64,000 nt of DNA from Alloalcanivorax profundimaris. Its GTDB lineage: Bacteria > Pseudomonadota > Gammaproteobacteria > Pseudomonadales > Alcanivoracaceae. A program made the translations under genes and the position numbers. The stretch is taken from the NCBI RefSeq assembly GCF_015265435.1, contig NZ_JABJWH010000036.1, forward strand, positions 1 to 64,000. The letters are read 5' to 3'. The notes beneath the pieces were generated by a model. The model was given only the letters and a program-made list of their open reading frames with translations. It searched no databases and was not told the origin of the DNA. This document shows, in pieces, positions 34,381 through 43,024 of this stretch (position 1 is its first letter; each line of letters starts with the position of its first letter).

Positions 34381-36846
34381 TCAAAAGTGTTTGAGGGACA
34401 GGCCCAGCTTGTAGGTCGGGCCGTATTCCTCGTACTGGGCGTTGAACCGCTCCTTGCCGGTGTAGGCGTAGAAGGGTTCATCATTGATGTTGATCGCCTC
34501 GAAGGTGAGCTGGAGCTGCTCGGTGAGGAAGTAGTGACCGGTGAAGTCCAGTTGAACATGGTCATCGGTGTAGATGTCGTAGCGATCGTCCAGGGGGTCG
34601 CTCACTTCCTGCAGGAACTCACCGGTGTAGTTGGCCGCCAGGCGCAGACTCAGGCGCGGCGTTTCGTAACCGAACACCAGGTTGCCGGTGACGTCGGACT
34701 GGCTGGGCAGCGGGATGTCGCGGCGGGAATAGGCGCCGGCGTCATCGTCGTAGCTTTCGATGGTGGCCTCGGAATCCACGAAGGTGGCGTTGGCACCCAC
34801 CAGCAGGCCGTTGAACGGCGCCGGCAATTCGTTGAACTGCTTGGAGTAGGACAGCTCCAGGCCGTACACCGAAGCGTCGCTGCCGTTGTCGAAGGTCTCC
34901 GCGTCGCTGAACGCCTCGTAGCCCGGCGAACCACCCAGATCGGTGAGGTAGGCGAAGTTGTCGATGTCCTTGTAGAACGCGAAGGCGGAGATCACCCCGG
35001 CGCGACCCATGTAGTGCTCGATGCCAAGATCGAAGTTGTTGGCTTCCAGGGACTTGAGCTCCGGGTTGCCGAAGCTGGCTTCGTCGCCGTCGATCTCGAA
35101 GCCCGGAGAAAGCTGTTCGAAGGTGGGCCGCACCACGGACTGGGTAAAGGCGGCGCGAGCGATGGTGTCGCGGCCGAGCTGGTAGCGCAGGTGCAGGGCC
35201 GGCAGCCAGTGGTCCTCGCTTTCGTCGTAGTCATTGGTCACCAGGGTGCCGTCCTCGACGCCGTTGCCCCGGGCCTCGAAGTCGGTGCGCTGATAACGCA
35301 CGCCACCCAGCAGGCGCAGCTTCTCGAAGTCCACGGTGCCCATCACGTAGGCGGCGTCGCGGTCCTCGGAAATCTTGTAGTCCTCGATGGCGGAGGCCTC
35401 GGCGTCGAACTCGCCGGGCCCGCTGAGCGCGTTGTCCATGGCGTCCGGGTCGATGCCGGAGCCGATGTCGCCCAGCTCGTAGTCCACGTCGGTGCGGAAG
35501 TCCGCCAGGTTGCCGTCCGGTTCGTAGGTCCAGACGTTGACGTCGCCTTCCTTGTCGCGGCGCGCCATCTTGGTGCCGAACTTGATGGAAGCCGGGTTGT
35601 TGTTCCACAGCAGCTCGCGGGTGAAGTCCAGCTTGAGGTCGGTCTGGTTGTCCTCGGTGTCACCGCTGGCGACTTCCACCTCGTCCAGTTCGTAGTTGCC
35701 GTCGTCGAAGAAACCGTCCGGGTGCAGCGCATTGGGCTGGCGGCTGTCGGTGAAACCGCCGTTGGGCAGCTCGGCGACGAACACGGCGCCGTCGGTGTGG
35801 CGGGGCTCTTCCTCGCTGGCTTCGCTGTAGCCCAGGTTGTATTCCATGATCCAGCGGTCCCAGCGCTTCTTGCCGCCGAACACCAGGGAGGTGATTTCCT
35901 GGGTTTCCTCCCGGTTCTTGAGTTCCTTCTCCACCTCGGTGAGGCCGGTCTCGCCGGCGGCCTGGGCACTGTCGAAACCGTAGATGGTGGCCTGGCGCAC
36001 TTCCTGGTCGCGGAAGCGGCTGTGCAGGGTGCGCAGGTAGTAGCTGGTGTTGTCGTCGGGCCGGTAGTCCAGGTTCAGCGCCATGCCCAGCCGTTCCCGG
36101 GTGATGGTGTAGTCGCGCTGTTCGAATTCCTCCAGGCGCGGCGTGTCGCCGTCGAAATCCCAGGCGCCGCCGGTTTCCACGTTGTCGGAGCCGAAGTCCC
36201 GCTCCGCCCAGCTGATGGCGGCGGCGACGCCGAAGTTGTCCTGGCCGTCGCCCAGGTCGAAGCGATTACTGGCGGCGGCGGACAGTTCCGGGCTGGTTTC
36301 CTCGCTGTGCTCGTCGTAACCGGCCTGGCCGGACACGGAGTAGTAGAGCCCGTCGCGGTCGAAGGCCGACAGGCTGTTCACCTCCACGGTGCCGCCCAGG
36401 GAGTTGGCGTCCATGTCCGGGGTGAGCGATTTCACCACCGTGAGCGACTCCAGCAGCTCCGAGGGAATCACGTCCAGGGCCACGGCGCGGCGGTCGGATT
36501 CCGGCGCCGGCACCTGGATGCCGTTAACGTTCACCGCGTTCAGGTCCGGGGCCAGGCCGCGCACCCGTACGAAGCGGCCCTCGCCCTGGTCCCGCTCGAT
36601 GGACACCCCGGGCAGGCGCTGCAAGGACTCGGAGACGTTGCTGTCGGGAAACTGGCCGATGGCGTCGGCGTTGACGGTGGTTTCAATGTTGTCGGCGGCG
36701 CGCTGGCTGGCCAGCGCCTTGTCCATGCTGGCCGCCTGGCCGATCACCTTGACGGTCTCCTCGTTGCCGTCACCGGCCTGCTGGGCCCAGGCGGCCTGGC
36801 CCGCGGCCAGGCCCACCAGGGTGGCGAGCAGAGTTTTCTTGAACAT
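34381..36846 (-). CDS. TonB-dependent receptor (phytate/organophosphate locus)
   Basis: An 821-residue outer-membrane receptor. The ATG at 36846 has a GGGGGAG site and a signal peptide (MFKKTLLATLVGLAAGQAAWA). The plug domain contains DAIGQFPDSNVSESLQRLPGVS and RFVRVRGLAPDLNAVNVNG, typical of the Caulobacter/Xanthomonas receptor type that imports sugars and other large solutes. The 22-strand barrel follows and ends KLGLSLKHF with the terminal Phe. No STN signalling domain. Because of its neighbours I infer a phytate-derived or other phosphorylated ligand; iron-siderophore uptake is not excluded. Confidence 0.9.
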   Translation of the reverse strand: MFKKTLLATLVGLAAGQAAWAQQAGDGNEETVKVIGQAASMDKALASQRAADNIETTVNADAIGQFPDSNVSESLQRLPGVSIERDQGEGRFVRVRGLAPDLNAVNVNGIQVPAPESDRRAVALDVIPSELLESLTVVKSLTPDMDANSLGGTVEVNSLSAFDRDGLYYSVSGQAGYDEHSEETSPELSAAASNRFDLGDGQDNFGVAAAISWAERDFGSDNVETGGAWDFDGDTPRLEEFEQRDYTITRERLGMALNLDYRPDDNTSYYLRTLHSRFRDQEVRQATIYGFDSAQAAGETGLTEVEKELKNREETQEITSLVFGGKKRWDRWIMEYNLGYSEASEEEPRHTDGAVFVAELPNGGFTDSRQPNALHPDGFFDDGNYELDEVEVASGDTEDNQTDLKLDFTRELLWNNNPASIKFGTKMARRDKEGDVNVWTYEPDGNLADFRTDVDYELGDIGSGIDPDAMDNALSGPGEFDAEASAIEDYKISEDRDAAYVMGTVDFEKLRLLGGVRYQRTDFEARGNGVEDGTLVTNDYDESEDHWLPALHLRYQLGRDTIARAAFTQSVVRPTFEQLSPGFEIDGDEASFGNPELKSLEANNFDLGIEHYMGRAGVISAFAFYKDIDNFAYLTDLGGSPGYEAFSDAETFDNGSDASVYGLELSYSKQFNELPAPFNGLLVGANATFVDSEATIESYDDDAGAYSRRDIPLPSQSDVTGNLVFGYETPRLSLRLAANYTGEFLQEVSDPLDDRYDIYTDDHVQLDFTGHYFLTEQLQLTFEAININDEPFYAYTGKERFNAQYEEYGPTYKLGLSLKHF

Positions 36847-36914
36847 GCGGTTCTCCCCCGGGGCACGGCGCCCCCCTGCCTGATTGCGTTGCGCCGGGAC
36901 ACTAGGCACGGGAA

Positions 36915-36932
36915 ATGTCCGTTCTGTTACAG
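36915..36932 (-). promoter_or_regulatory. Candidate Pho box upstream of TonB receptor
   Basis: On the minus strand CTGTAACAGAACGGACAT matches about 13 of 18 positions of the Pho box consensus CTGTCATAWAWCTGTCAY. A TAGTGT hexamer about ten bases further downstream could be the -10. The receptor ATG is 69 bases downstream. Inference from motif and context only. Confidence 0.35.
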
Positions 36933-37010
36933 GGAAAATCCAACCCCATTAAAATCAATGACTTACGTCGAAAGGCCGGGCGCGCTGAGCCGTTCGCACC
37001 CCCACCGCGC

Positions 37011-37052
37011 GCCGGGCGTGCCGCGGCCCGAGGGGGCACGACCGGCTTTTTT
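37011..37052 (+). terminator. Orphan plus-strand intrinsic terminator
   Basis: Arms GCCGGGCGTGCC and GGCACGACCGGC pair with one mismatch and are followed by TTTTTT. No plus-strand gene lies upstream, so it ends either an unannotated small RNA or a leader of the GGDEF gene. Confidence 0.65.
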
Positions 37053-37121
37053 CATCGATCAACGCCGCGCCACGGCGGATCGGGTGAGCCAATTCGACCC
37101 CCTGGCCCGCCATCCGCCGGT

Positions 37122-37139
37122 CTGTCATCGAACTGACAT
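37122..37139 (+). promoter_or_regulatory. Candidate Pho box upstream of GGDEF gene
   Basis: CTGTCATCGAACTGACAT matches about 15 of 18 consensus positions and has two direct-repeat halves 11 bases apart. It ends 47 bases before the GTG start of the GGDEF gene. No good -10 hexamer is seen at the usual distance. Confidence 0.4.
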
Positions 37140-37186
37140 GGCCGCCGCGTACCAGTGCCTGCAGGAAACGGGAAGAGGACGACACC

Positions 37187-38086
37187 GTGATAAGAATGCT
37201 GCATCTGCACCGCTGGAAGATTCTCGCCGTGGCCACCCTGGCCAACCTGGTGCTGCTGGCCAACCTGGCCGCCGGCGACCCCAAGGGGCTGGAGGAAATC
37301 GCCTGGCTGGACATCGCCGGCGAGGGCGGCGCCGCCCTGCTCGCCTTTCTGTGGCTGGGCCTGATTCTCAATAGCCGCCCTTCAGGCCGCGTTACCAACT
37401 ATCTGGTAGCCGGGCTGACCGGCATCTTCATCGCCTACTGGCAGGACGTGCTGGACGAGGTGATCCGCCTGCCCGAGGCGGTGGTCTGGGACCATTGGGT
37501 GGAATCCGGCGCCATGCCCCTGGGCATGGTGCTGCTGACCCTGGGCATCTACCACTGGCAACGGGAGCAGCTGGCCATCAACGAGCAGCTGCGTCGGCGG
37601 GAGCGGATTTTCCGCGAGCACCGCAGCTTCGATCGCCTCACCAACCTGACCAGCGCGCCCTATCTGCGCCGGCAGCTGGCCATGGAGCTGGGCGAGGCCG
37701 GCCGCGCCGTGACGCTGATGATGCTGGACGTGAACCGCTTCGATCACGTACGCCGGCAACTGGGGCCCCGGGACGCGGACCGTCTGCTCCAGGAACTGGC
37801 GGAATTGTTGCTGCTCAACCTGCGACAGGATGACCTGCTGTGCCGCTACGCCGGCGACCGCTTCGCGGTGGTGCTGCCCGGCACCGGCGAACGGGAGGCG
37901 ACCCTGTTGGGCGGGGAACTGATCGCCGCGGTGGATCACTTCGCGTTCAAGACCCGCCAGGGCGAAACCCACCTTCAGCGCCTGGACGTGGGGCTGGCCA
38001 CGGCCCGGGGCGACGAACCGGACGCGCTGATCGAACGGGCCAACCAGGACCTGGAAGCGCGCCGCCAACAACCGGCGCCGGCCTGA
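37187..38086 (+). CDS. Membrane protein with degenerate GGDEF domain
   Basis: A 299-residue protein starting at GTG with an AGAGGA site. Three or four membrane helices occupy residues 12-120 (for example LANLVLLANLAAG, ALLAFLWLGLILN, YLVAGLTGIFIAYW). The C-terminal GGDEF-type domain starts near residue 145 (FDRLTNLTSAPYLRRQL) and has LDVNRFDHV, but the signature reads YAGDRF in place of GG(D/E)EF. Loss of the first Gly and of the Glu predicts no cyclase activity, so it may act as a receptor or scaffold. It lies four bases upstream of the AraC-type gene. Confidence 0.8.
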   Translation: MIRMLHLHRWKILAVATLANLVLLANLAAGDPKGLEEIAWLDIAGEGGAALLAFLWLGLILNSRPSGRVTNYLVAGLTGIFIAYWQDVLDEVIRLPEAVVWDHWVESGAMPLGMVLLTLGIYHWQREQLAINEQLRRRERIFREHRSFDRLTNLTSAPYLRRQLAMELGEAGRAVTLMMLDVNRFDHVRRQLGPRDADRLLQELAELLLLNLRQDDLLCRYAGDRFAVVLPGTGEREATLLGGELIAAVDHFAFKTRQGETHLQRLDVGLATARGDEPDALIERANQDLEARRQQPAPA

Positions 38087-38090
38087 CATC

Positions 38091-39167
38091 ATGATCGAGG
38101 CCAGCTACGAACTGGACGACAAGTTCATCCGCGCCCACCACCAACCGGTGACGCTGATGGACCTGGTGTGCGACCAGGGCGCGGAGGTGGACCGCCTGCT
38201 GCGTCACACCGGTCTGTTCTATCACGAGGTGGCCGCCGGCCGCGCCCTGGCCTCGCCGCGTCAGTATCTGCAGCTGATCCACAATGCCCGCCGCCTCTAC
38301 CCGGAGCCGGAACTGAGTTTCCTGCACGGCCAGCGCCTGTTCCCCGGCCACTATGGCGCGGTGAGCGCCCTGCTCGGCAACGCCCCGGACCTGGGCCAGG
38401 CCCTGGCGGTGTTCGAGTCCGCCCAGTCGCTGATCTCGCCGCTGCTCACCACCCGGGTGGCGCGCGCCGGCGACTACTGCTGCGTGCAGTGGCTGGACGC
38501 CTGCGGCGCCGGCGACGAATACCGTTTCCTGGTGGAGACCATGATGGCCGGGTTGGCGTCGGTGACCCGCTGGCTGAGCGGCGAGCGGCTGCCCTGGATC
38601 TTCCAGTTCAGCTATCCGCGCCCGGCGTACCCGGAGCAATACCGGGTGCATCTGGGGTCGGACCTGCACTTCGACGCCCACATGGACGCCATGCTGCTGC
38701 CGGCCGGTTACCTGGACCGGCCCTGGCCACGGGCGTCGGCCACGGCCCGGGCGCTGGCCCTGCGCGACTGCGAAAACGACCTGGCCCGGCTGGGCTTTCG
38801 CACCAGCTTCATCCAGGCGCTCTACGATTACCTGCGCCAACGGGTGCGCGAACCGGTGAGCCTGGAACAGGCGGCCTCCGCCCTGGGCGCCAGCCCGGCC
38901 ACCCTGAAGCGACGGCTGCGCCGCCAGGGCACGCACTTCCAGCAATTGCTGGATCGGGCCCGTAAACACGAGGCGCTGCATCTTCTGCAGCTGCATGGCT
39001 ACAGCAACGATCAGGTGGCCCGCCATCTGAGTTTCAACGACCCCACCAACTTCCGGCGCTCGTTCAAACGCTGGACCGGCCTCACCCCCAGCGCCTGCCG
39101 CCGGTTGCTGGCGCGCACCCTGGACCGCCCCGATCCCTCGGCCCGGAGTGACGAAGGGGCCTGCTAA
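38091..39167 (+). CDS. AraC-family transcriptional regulator
   Basis: A 358-residue regulator with an N-terminal arabinose-binding-like (OruR/ArgR-type) sensory domain, residues about 20-220, and a C-terminal AraC double helix-turn-helix (ASALGASPATLKRRLRRQG; NDQVARHLSFNDPTNFRRSFKRWTGLTP). It follows the GGDEF gene by four bases and is probably co-transcribed. Its end overlaps the end of the convergent LuxR-type gene. The target is not evident. Confidence 0.88.
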   Translation: MIEASYELDDKFIRAHHQPVTLMDLVCDQGAEVDRLLRHTGLFYHEVAAGRALASPRQYLQLIHNARRLYPEPELSFLHGQRLFPGHYGAVSALLGNAPDLGQALAVFESAQSLISPLLTTRVARAGDYCCVQWLDACGAGDEYRFLVETMMAGLASVTRWLSGERLPWIFQFSYPRPAYPEQYRVHLGSDLHFDAHMDAMLLPAGYLDRPWPRASATARALALRDCENDLARLGFRTSFIQALYDYLRQRVREPVSLEQAASALGASPATLKRRLRRQGTHFQQLLDRARKHEALHLLQLHGYSNDQVARHLSFNDPTNFRRSFKRWTGLTPSACRRLLARTLDRPDPSARSDEGAC

Positions 39168-40273
39168 CGCAACAACGCCGCCAGAATCCGGCTGACCAGT
39201 TCCCCTTGCCGGGAGCAGCCCGTTTTCTGAAAAATCTGCTTCATCTGCGAGCGCACGGTGGCGACGCTACGGCCCGATTGTTCGCTGACGGCCTGTACGC
39301 TTTTGCCGCTGACCAATTGTTCACAAACCCGGGCTTCGGCCTGGGTCAGGTCGAAGTAGGCGGCGATATGCTCGGCGGAGGGAAGGGGCCGGTTGTCCGG
39401 TTCGTAGACGCTCACCAGAGCGCCCCCGGCCAGCAGTTCGCTGCTTTCGATGGGGCGGATCACGAAAATCAGCGGGGACCGCCGTTCACGCTTGAGGAAC
39501 AGGGTCTCGCTGCAGTAGCCCTCCTTCCCCATGCTGGAGCGAACCACCTGGGCCGAGCTGCGAAAGAAGGCGGCCTGTACGTCCTTTTCGGCGAAGCTGA
39601 AGCGTTCGTCGCGGATGCTCAGGCAACGCTCCCGGTTGATCAGAGCCCGGGCGGCCTTGTTGGAGTAGAGCACGGTGGCCAGGCTGTCGAGTACAAAGGT
39701 GGCATCGGGCAAAACATCAATGATGGCCGACAGGGATGACGCCGCCTTGCTGCGGGTTTCCAGTTGCCGGTAAAGCTGCACGGTCTGGCGGATATGAGGC
39801 ACCAGCCGGTTCAGGGCATCCAGCTCCGTCTGCTGATATGGCCCCTGGCCCACGGTGCGCTGAATGGTCAGGACAAAGGTGTGGGTGCGCGTGTTGTCGA
39901 CCACCAGCCAGGCGGAATCCAGCATGTCCTGTTCGTTTTCCCATTTGGAGTAGTCCGCGTCGGGCCGAAAATCCGGCAGCAGTGGCAGGGCCGACTGGAA
40001 AAGCCCCGGAGCCTGTTTGATGGCCTGATTGCTGACCACATCCTGGGCGATCATGTTGTTTTCCAGATACCAGTCGAGGAATTCTTCCGACAGGCCGTGA
40101 TACCAGACGTGCTCCATGCGCAGGGGCTGACGATGAATCACCAATAGCTGGGCGGCACAGCCGTTGATGGCACCGGTCAGTTTTTCCAGAAAGGCATGAA
40201 AGCCTTCCCGGTGGGTCAGAGAGCGGTAGAGTGTTTGCAGCAGATCGGGCTCATTCCGGAGTACGGGTGCCAT
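39164..40273 (-). CDS. LuxR-type regulator with PAS-like domain
   Basis: A 369-residue protein. A C-terminal LuxR/GerE helix-turn-helix (DLTQAEARVCEQLVSGKSVQAVSEQSGRS..., split here as LTQAEARVCEQLVSGKS and VATVRSQMKQIFQKTGCSR) covers residues about 305-365. The middle (about 170-280) resembles a PAS domain (IIDVLPDATFVLDSLATVLYSN). The N-terminal 150 residues are of unknown fold. No phospho-acceptor receiver domain, so it probably senses a ligand. Monocistronic. Confidence 0.82.
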   Translation of the reverse strand: MAPVLRNEPDLLQTLYRSLTHREGFHAFLEKLTGAINGCAAQLLVIHRQPLRMEHVWYHGLSEEFLDWYLENNMIAQDVVSNQAIKQAPGLFQSALPLLPDFRPDADYSKWENEQDMLDSAWLVVDNTRTHTFVLTIQRTVGQGPYQQTELDALNRLVPHIRQTVQLYRQLETRSKAASSLSAIIDVLPDATFVLDSLATVLYSNKAARALINRERCLSIRDERFSFAEKDVQAAFFRSSAQVVRSSMGKEGYCSETLFLKRERRSPLIFVIRPIESSELLAGGALVSVYEPDNRPLPSAEHIAAYFDLTQAEARVCEQLVSGKSVQAVSEQSGRSVATVRSQMKQIFQKTGCSRQGELVSRILAALLR

Positions 40274-40436
40274 GGTCTTCCTGGTTGGTTGGTATTTTTA
40301 TTCCAACGCCCGCACCAGCAGGGCCGCCCTGCCACCCCCTTGTTCCCGGCATTTTCCGCGACCACTGGCGTCCGGCCGATGGCAAGGCGCTCGGGGCCAT
40401 TGTGGATAAAAAGGGTCCGGGTATCCAGATACTGGC

Positions 40437-41468
40437 CTAGCGGCAGGCGGCGACGCTGTCGCCGACGGTCAGCGAGCGCAGGCACAGCACCGGCGCCAGG
40501 GCGAAAGTGCGCCGCCACAACGCCGGCCAGGCGTCCTGGTTGACCATGGGCCGTGGCAGCCGGCTGCTGGTCAGCGGCTGCCAGCCGTCCAGGCCCTGGT
40601 GGGCGATCACGAACTGGAACGGATGGGCGCCGGGCACCCCCAGGCGCACATCGGTGACCACCAGACGGTCACCGTCGCGGCGGTAATCCAGGAACCCCCG
40701 GGTGAACCAGGCCAGGCGCCGGCCGTCCGCGAGCCGCGCCGCTTCCGTTTCCAGCTCCGGGGACCGGGGGAAGGCCTCCACATGGGGCGGCCGGTCGCCG
40801 TCGAACACACCGGTGACGATTTCCAGACGCTGGTCCGGCGTCAGGGCGGTGGCGCGCCACAGGAAGGTGGAGAACGGCATCGGCTGCACCATCAGCGGCA
40901 CCGCCTCCAGGCCACGCTCCGCCAGGGTGTCCTGCACCCGCTGGGTCATCCATTGCTGGGCCACCAGGCTCCAGGCCAGGTAGGCGCTGGACAGGCCCAG
41001 CCCCACGGACAGCGCGGTGAGCGCCGGCGGCCGGATCAACGCGATGATCACCGCGATCAGCAGAGGCAGGGTATAAAGCGGATCGATGATGAACACGCTG
41101 TTGAGCGCCACCGGCGGCCCCACCGGCCACCAAAGCTGGGTGCCATAGGTGGTGAAGGCGTCCAGCAACGGATGGGTGAGCAGCACCAGAGTGGTGAACG
41201 CCCACCAGCGGCCGAAGCCCGGCGCCGGTTTCCAGCGGCTCAGCCCCCAGGCCAGCAGGGTGGCCAGGGGCGCCAGCACCAGCAGCGAATGGCTGAAGCC
41301 ACGGTGCTCGGAAAAGTTGGCCACGGCGTCGCCGTAATCGATGAGAACGTCCAGATCCGGCAGGGTGGCCAGCACCGCGCCGCCGAGAACGGCGCCGCGC
41401 CCCAGACGACCGCCCAGCACCGCGCCACCCAGGGCGCCGCCGAGCGCCGCCTGCGTCAAAGAATCCAT
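40437..41468 (-). CDS. YdjM-family membrane-bound metal-dependent hydrolase
   Basis: A 343-residue protein. The ATG at 41468 (MDSLTQAALGGALGGAVLG) has a GGGAGC site. The family motif with metal-binding histidines, EHRGFSHSLLVL, is at about residues 53-64, followed by THPLLDAFTTYGTQLWWP. Four or five membrane helices lie in the first 200 residues; the C-terminal 140 residues form a soluble domain. In E. coli the relative is a LexA-regulated inner-membrane protein of uncertain function. No LexA box was noticed here. Confidence 0.85.
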   Translation of the reverse strand: MDSLTQAALGGALGGAVLGGRLGRGAVLGGAVLATLPDLDVLIDYGDAVANFSEHRGFSHSLLVLAPLATLLAWGLSRWKPAPGFGRWWAFTTLVLLTHPLLDAFTTYGTQLWWPVGPPVALNSVFIIDPLYTLPLLIAVIIALIRPPALTALSVGLGLSSAYLAWSLVAQQWMTQRVQDTLAERGLEAVPLMVQPMPFSTFLWRATALTPDQRLEIVTGVFDGDRPPHVEAFPRSPELETEAARLADGRRLAWFTRGFLDYRRDGDRLVVTDVRLGVPGAHPFQFVIAHQGLDGWQPLTSSRLPRPMVNQDAWPALWRRTFALAPVLCLRSLTVGDSVAACR

Positions 41469-41585
41469 GCCCTGCTCCCGAAAAAAGCGCCAAAAAGGTG
41501 AATAGCGGACCCAAATCACATCCATAGAAGGTGTTCATACCATGGGGTCCGGCAAGCCAACTGTTTGAATATTATTGTAAAAATA

Positions 41586-41603
41586 AAGTTCCGCGGGGAA
41601 CTT
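41586..41603 (+). promoter_or_regulatory. Hairpin in cfa leader region
   Basis: AAGTTCC-GCGG-GGAACTT perfect 7-bp stem, followed by CGGCGATTTTT. It lies 130 bases before the cfa start and could be an attenuator or the end of a short leader; AT-rich promoter-like sequence lies just upstream (41,565-41,585). Confidence 0.4.
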
Positions 41604-41731
41604 CGGCGATTTTTCACCACCGCCGGCGCTTGCGTCCGTGAGGCTGGCGTCAAAGAATGGTTTCCAAGGGCAGCCATGCTGACGCCCGTGACACCCATGC
41701 AGTCTTCAATCAACCCTGAAGGAGATGCTGT

Positions 41732-42892
41732 ATGCTCGGTTCACGCAGCCGCGACGACGCTCCCCATACCGGGTCGCGCGCCATCGACGACTTGATCGCT
41801 TCCGTTCTCTCCAACGCCGACATCCAGATCAACGGTCGGCGCCCCTGGGACATGCAAATCCACCATCCGGACACGCTCTCGCGTATCGCCGCCCAGCGCT
41901 CGCTGGGACTGGGCGAAGCCTACATGGACGGCTGGTGGGACTGCGATGCCCTGGATGAATTCACCCATCGCATCCTGCGCGCCGGCGCCGACAACCTGGG
42001 CAAGAACAAATGGACCCTGGCGTTGCAGCTGCTTGGCCACGGCCTGCGCAACCGGCAGAGTATGCGCCGTTCCCGCCAGGTGGCCAGGCGGCACTACGAC
42101 CTGGGCAATGATCTGTTCGAGAAGATGCTCGACCCGACCATGGCCTACAGCTGCGGTTACTGGAAGGAGGCGGACACCCTGCACCAGGCCCAGGAAGCCA
42201 AGCTCGACCTGATCTGCCGCAAGCTGGAGCTGGAGCCGGGCATGACCCTGCTCGACATCGGCTGCGGCTGGGGCAGCCTGCTGGAATACGCCGCCCGGCA
42301 CTATGGCGTGCGCGCCCACGGCGTCACCGTGTCCACCGAGCAGGCGGAGCTCGCCCGGCAACGTTGCAAGGACCTGCCCGTGGAAGTGCTGCTCAAGGAT
42401 TACCGCACGGTGACCGGCCAGTACGACCGGGTGGTGTCGGTGGGCATGTTCGAGCACGTGGGCCGGCGCAACTACCGCACCTTCATGGAGACCACCCGGC
42501 GGTTGCTCAAGGACCGGGGGCTGATGCTGCTGCACACCATCGGCAACAACGAAAGCACCAACAGCCACGACGCCTGGATCGACAAGTACATCTTTCCCAA
42601 CGGCGAGCTGCCGTCCATCAAACAAATCGCCCGCCACGCCGAGCACCGCTATGTGGTGGAGGACCTGCACAACTTCGGCCCGGACTACGCGCGCACCCTG
42701 AAAGCCTGGGACGCCAACTTCCAGGCCCGTTGGCCGGAACTCGAAGGTCGCTACGATGAGCGCTTTCATCGCATGTGGCACTACTACCTGAATGTGTGCG
42801 CCGGCGCGTTCCGGGCACGCACCATCCAGCTCTGGCAGTGGGTATTCTCCAAACCCGGCCACCGCGTCCACGCCTACCGGTCTCCGCGCTGA
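41732..42892 (+). CDS. cfa: Cyclopropane-fatty-acyl-phospholipid synthase
   Basis: A 386-residue enzyme (E. coli Cfa 382) that adds a methylene from SAM to unsaturated lipid acyl chains at the inner membrane. The SAM motif LLDIGCGWGSLLEYAA is near residue 172, with HYDLGNDLFEKMLDP and AYSCGYW before it. VGMFEHVGRRNYRTFM and YYLNVCAGAFRAR carry the bicarbonate-binding and catalytic residues. AAGGAG precedes the ATG. Alone in its unit; the leader is about 150 bases long. Confidence 0.95.
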   Translation: MLGSRSRDDAPHTGSRAIDDLIASVLSNADIQINGRRPWDMQIHHPDTLSRIAAQRSLGLGEAYMDGWWDCDALDEFTHRILRAGADNLGKNKWTLALQLLGHGLRNRQSMRRSRQVARRHYDLGNDLFEKMLDPTMAYSCGYWKEADTLHQAQEAKLDLICRKLELEPGMTLLDIGCGWGSLLEYAARHYGVRAHGVTVSTEQAELARQRCKDLPVEVLLKDYRTVTGQYDRVVSVGMFEHVGRRNYRTFMETTRRLLKDRGLMLLHTIGNNESTNSHDAWIDKYIFPNGELPSIKQIARHAEHRYVVEDLHNFGPDYARTLKAWDANFQARWPELEGRYDERFHRMWHYYLNVCAGAFRARTIQLWQWVFSKPGHRVHAYRSPR

Positions 42893-42969
42893 TTGGCGGG
42901 CCACGCCAACCCTCGCGCCCGCCGCCCCTGGCGCGGGCCGGCGGGGCGGTGGCATAATGCCCGCAAACG

Positions 42970-42989
42970 GATCACGAATCATTCTCACT
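42970..42989 (+). promoter_or_regulatory. Candidate Fur box before sigma/anti-sigma gene
   Basis: GATCACGAATCATTCTCACT: the second half AATCATTCTC differs from the Fur consensus half AATCATTATC at one position; the first half is weaker. It lies about 35 bases before the start of the CSS regulator, where iron control is expected. Confidence 0.45.
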
Positions 42990-43024
42990 CACGATGACCG
43001 GCCCCACGGGGCGGGCGCCACCCC

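Larger units (their letters stand above)
36847..37186. other. Divergent regulatory region, TonB receptor / GGDEF gene
   Basis: About 340 bases. It contains two PhoB-box-like sequences and a plus-strand intrinsic terminator, listed separately. No gene is called within it; a short plus-strand transcript ending at 37052 is possible. Confidence 0.5.

Noticed and set aside
34387..37374. A 995-codon plus-strand open frame opposite the TonB receptor
   Set aside because: It is the mirror of a clear receptor gene, has no family signature and a composition typical of antisense frames in GC-rich DNA.
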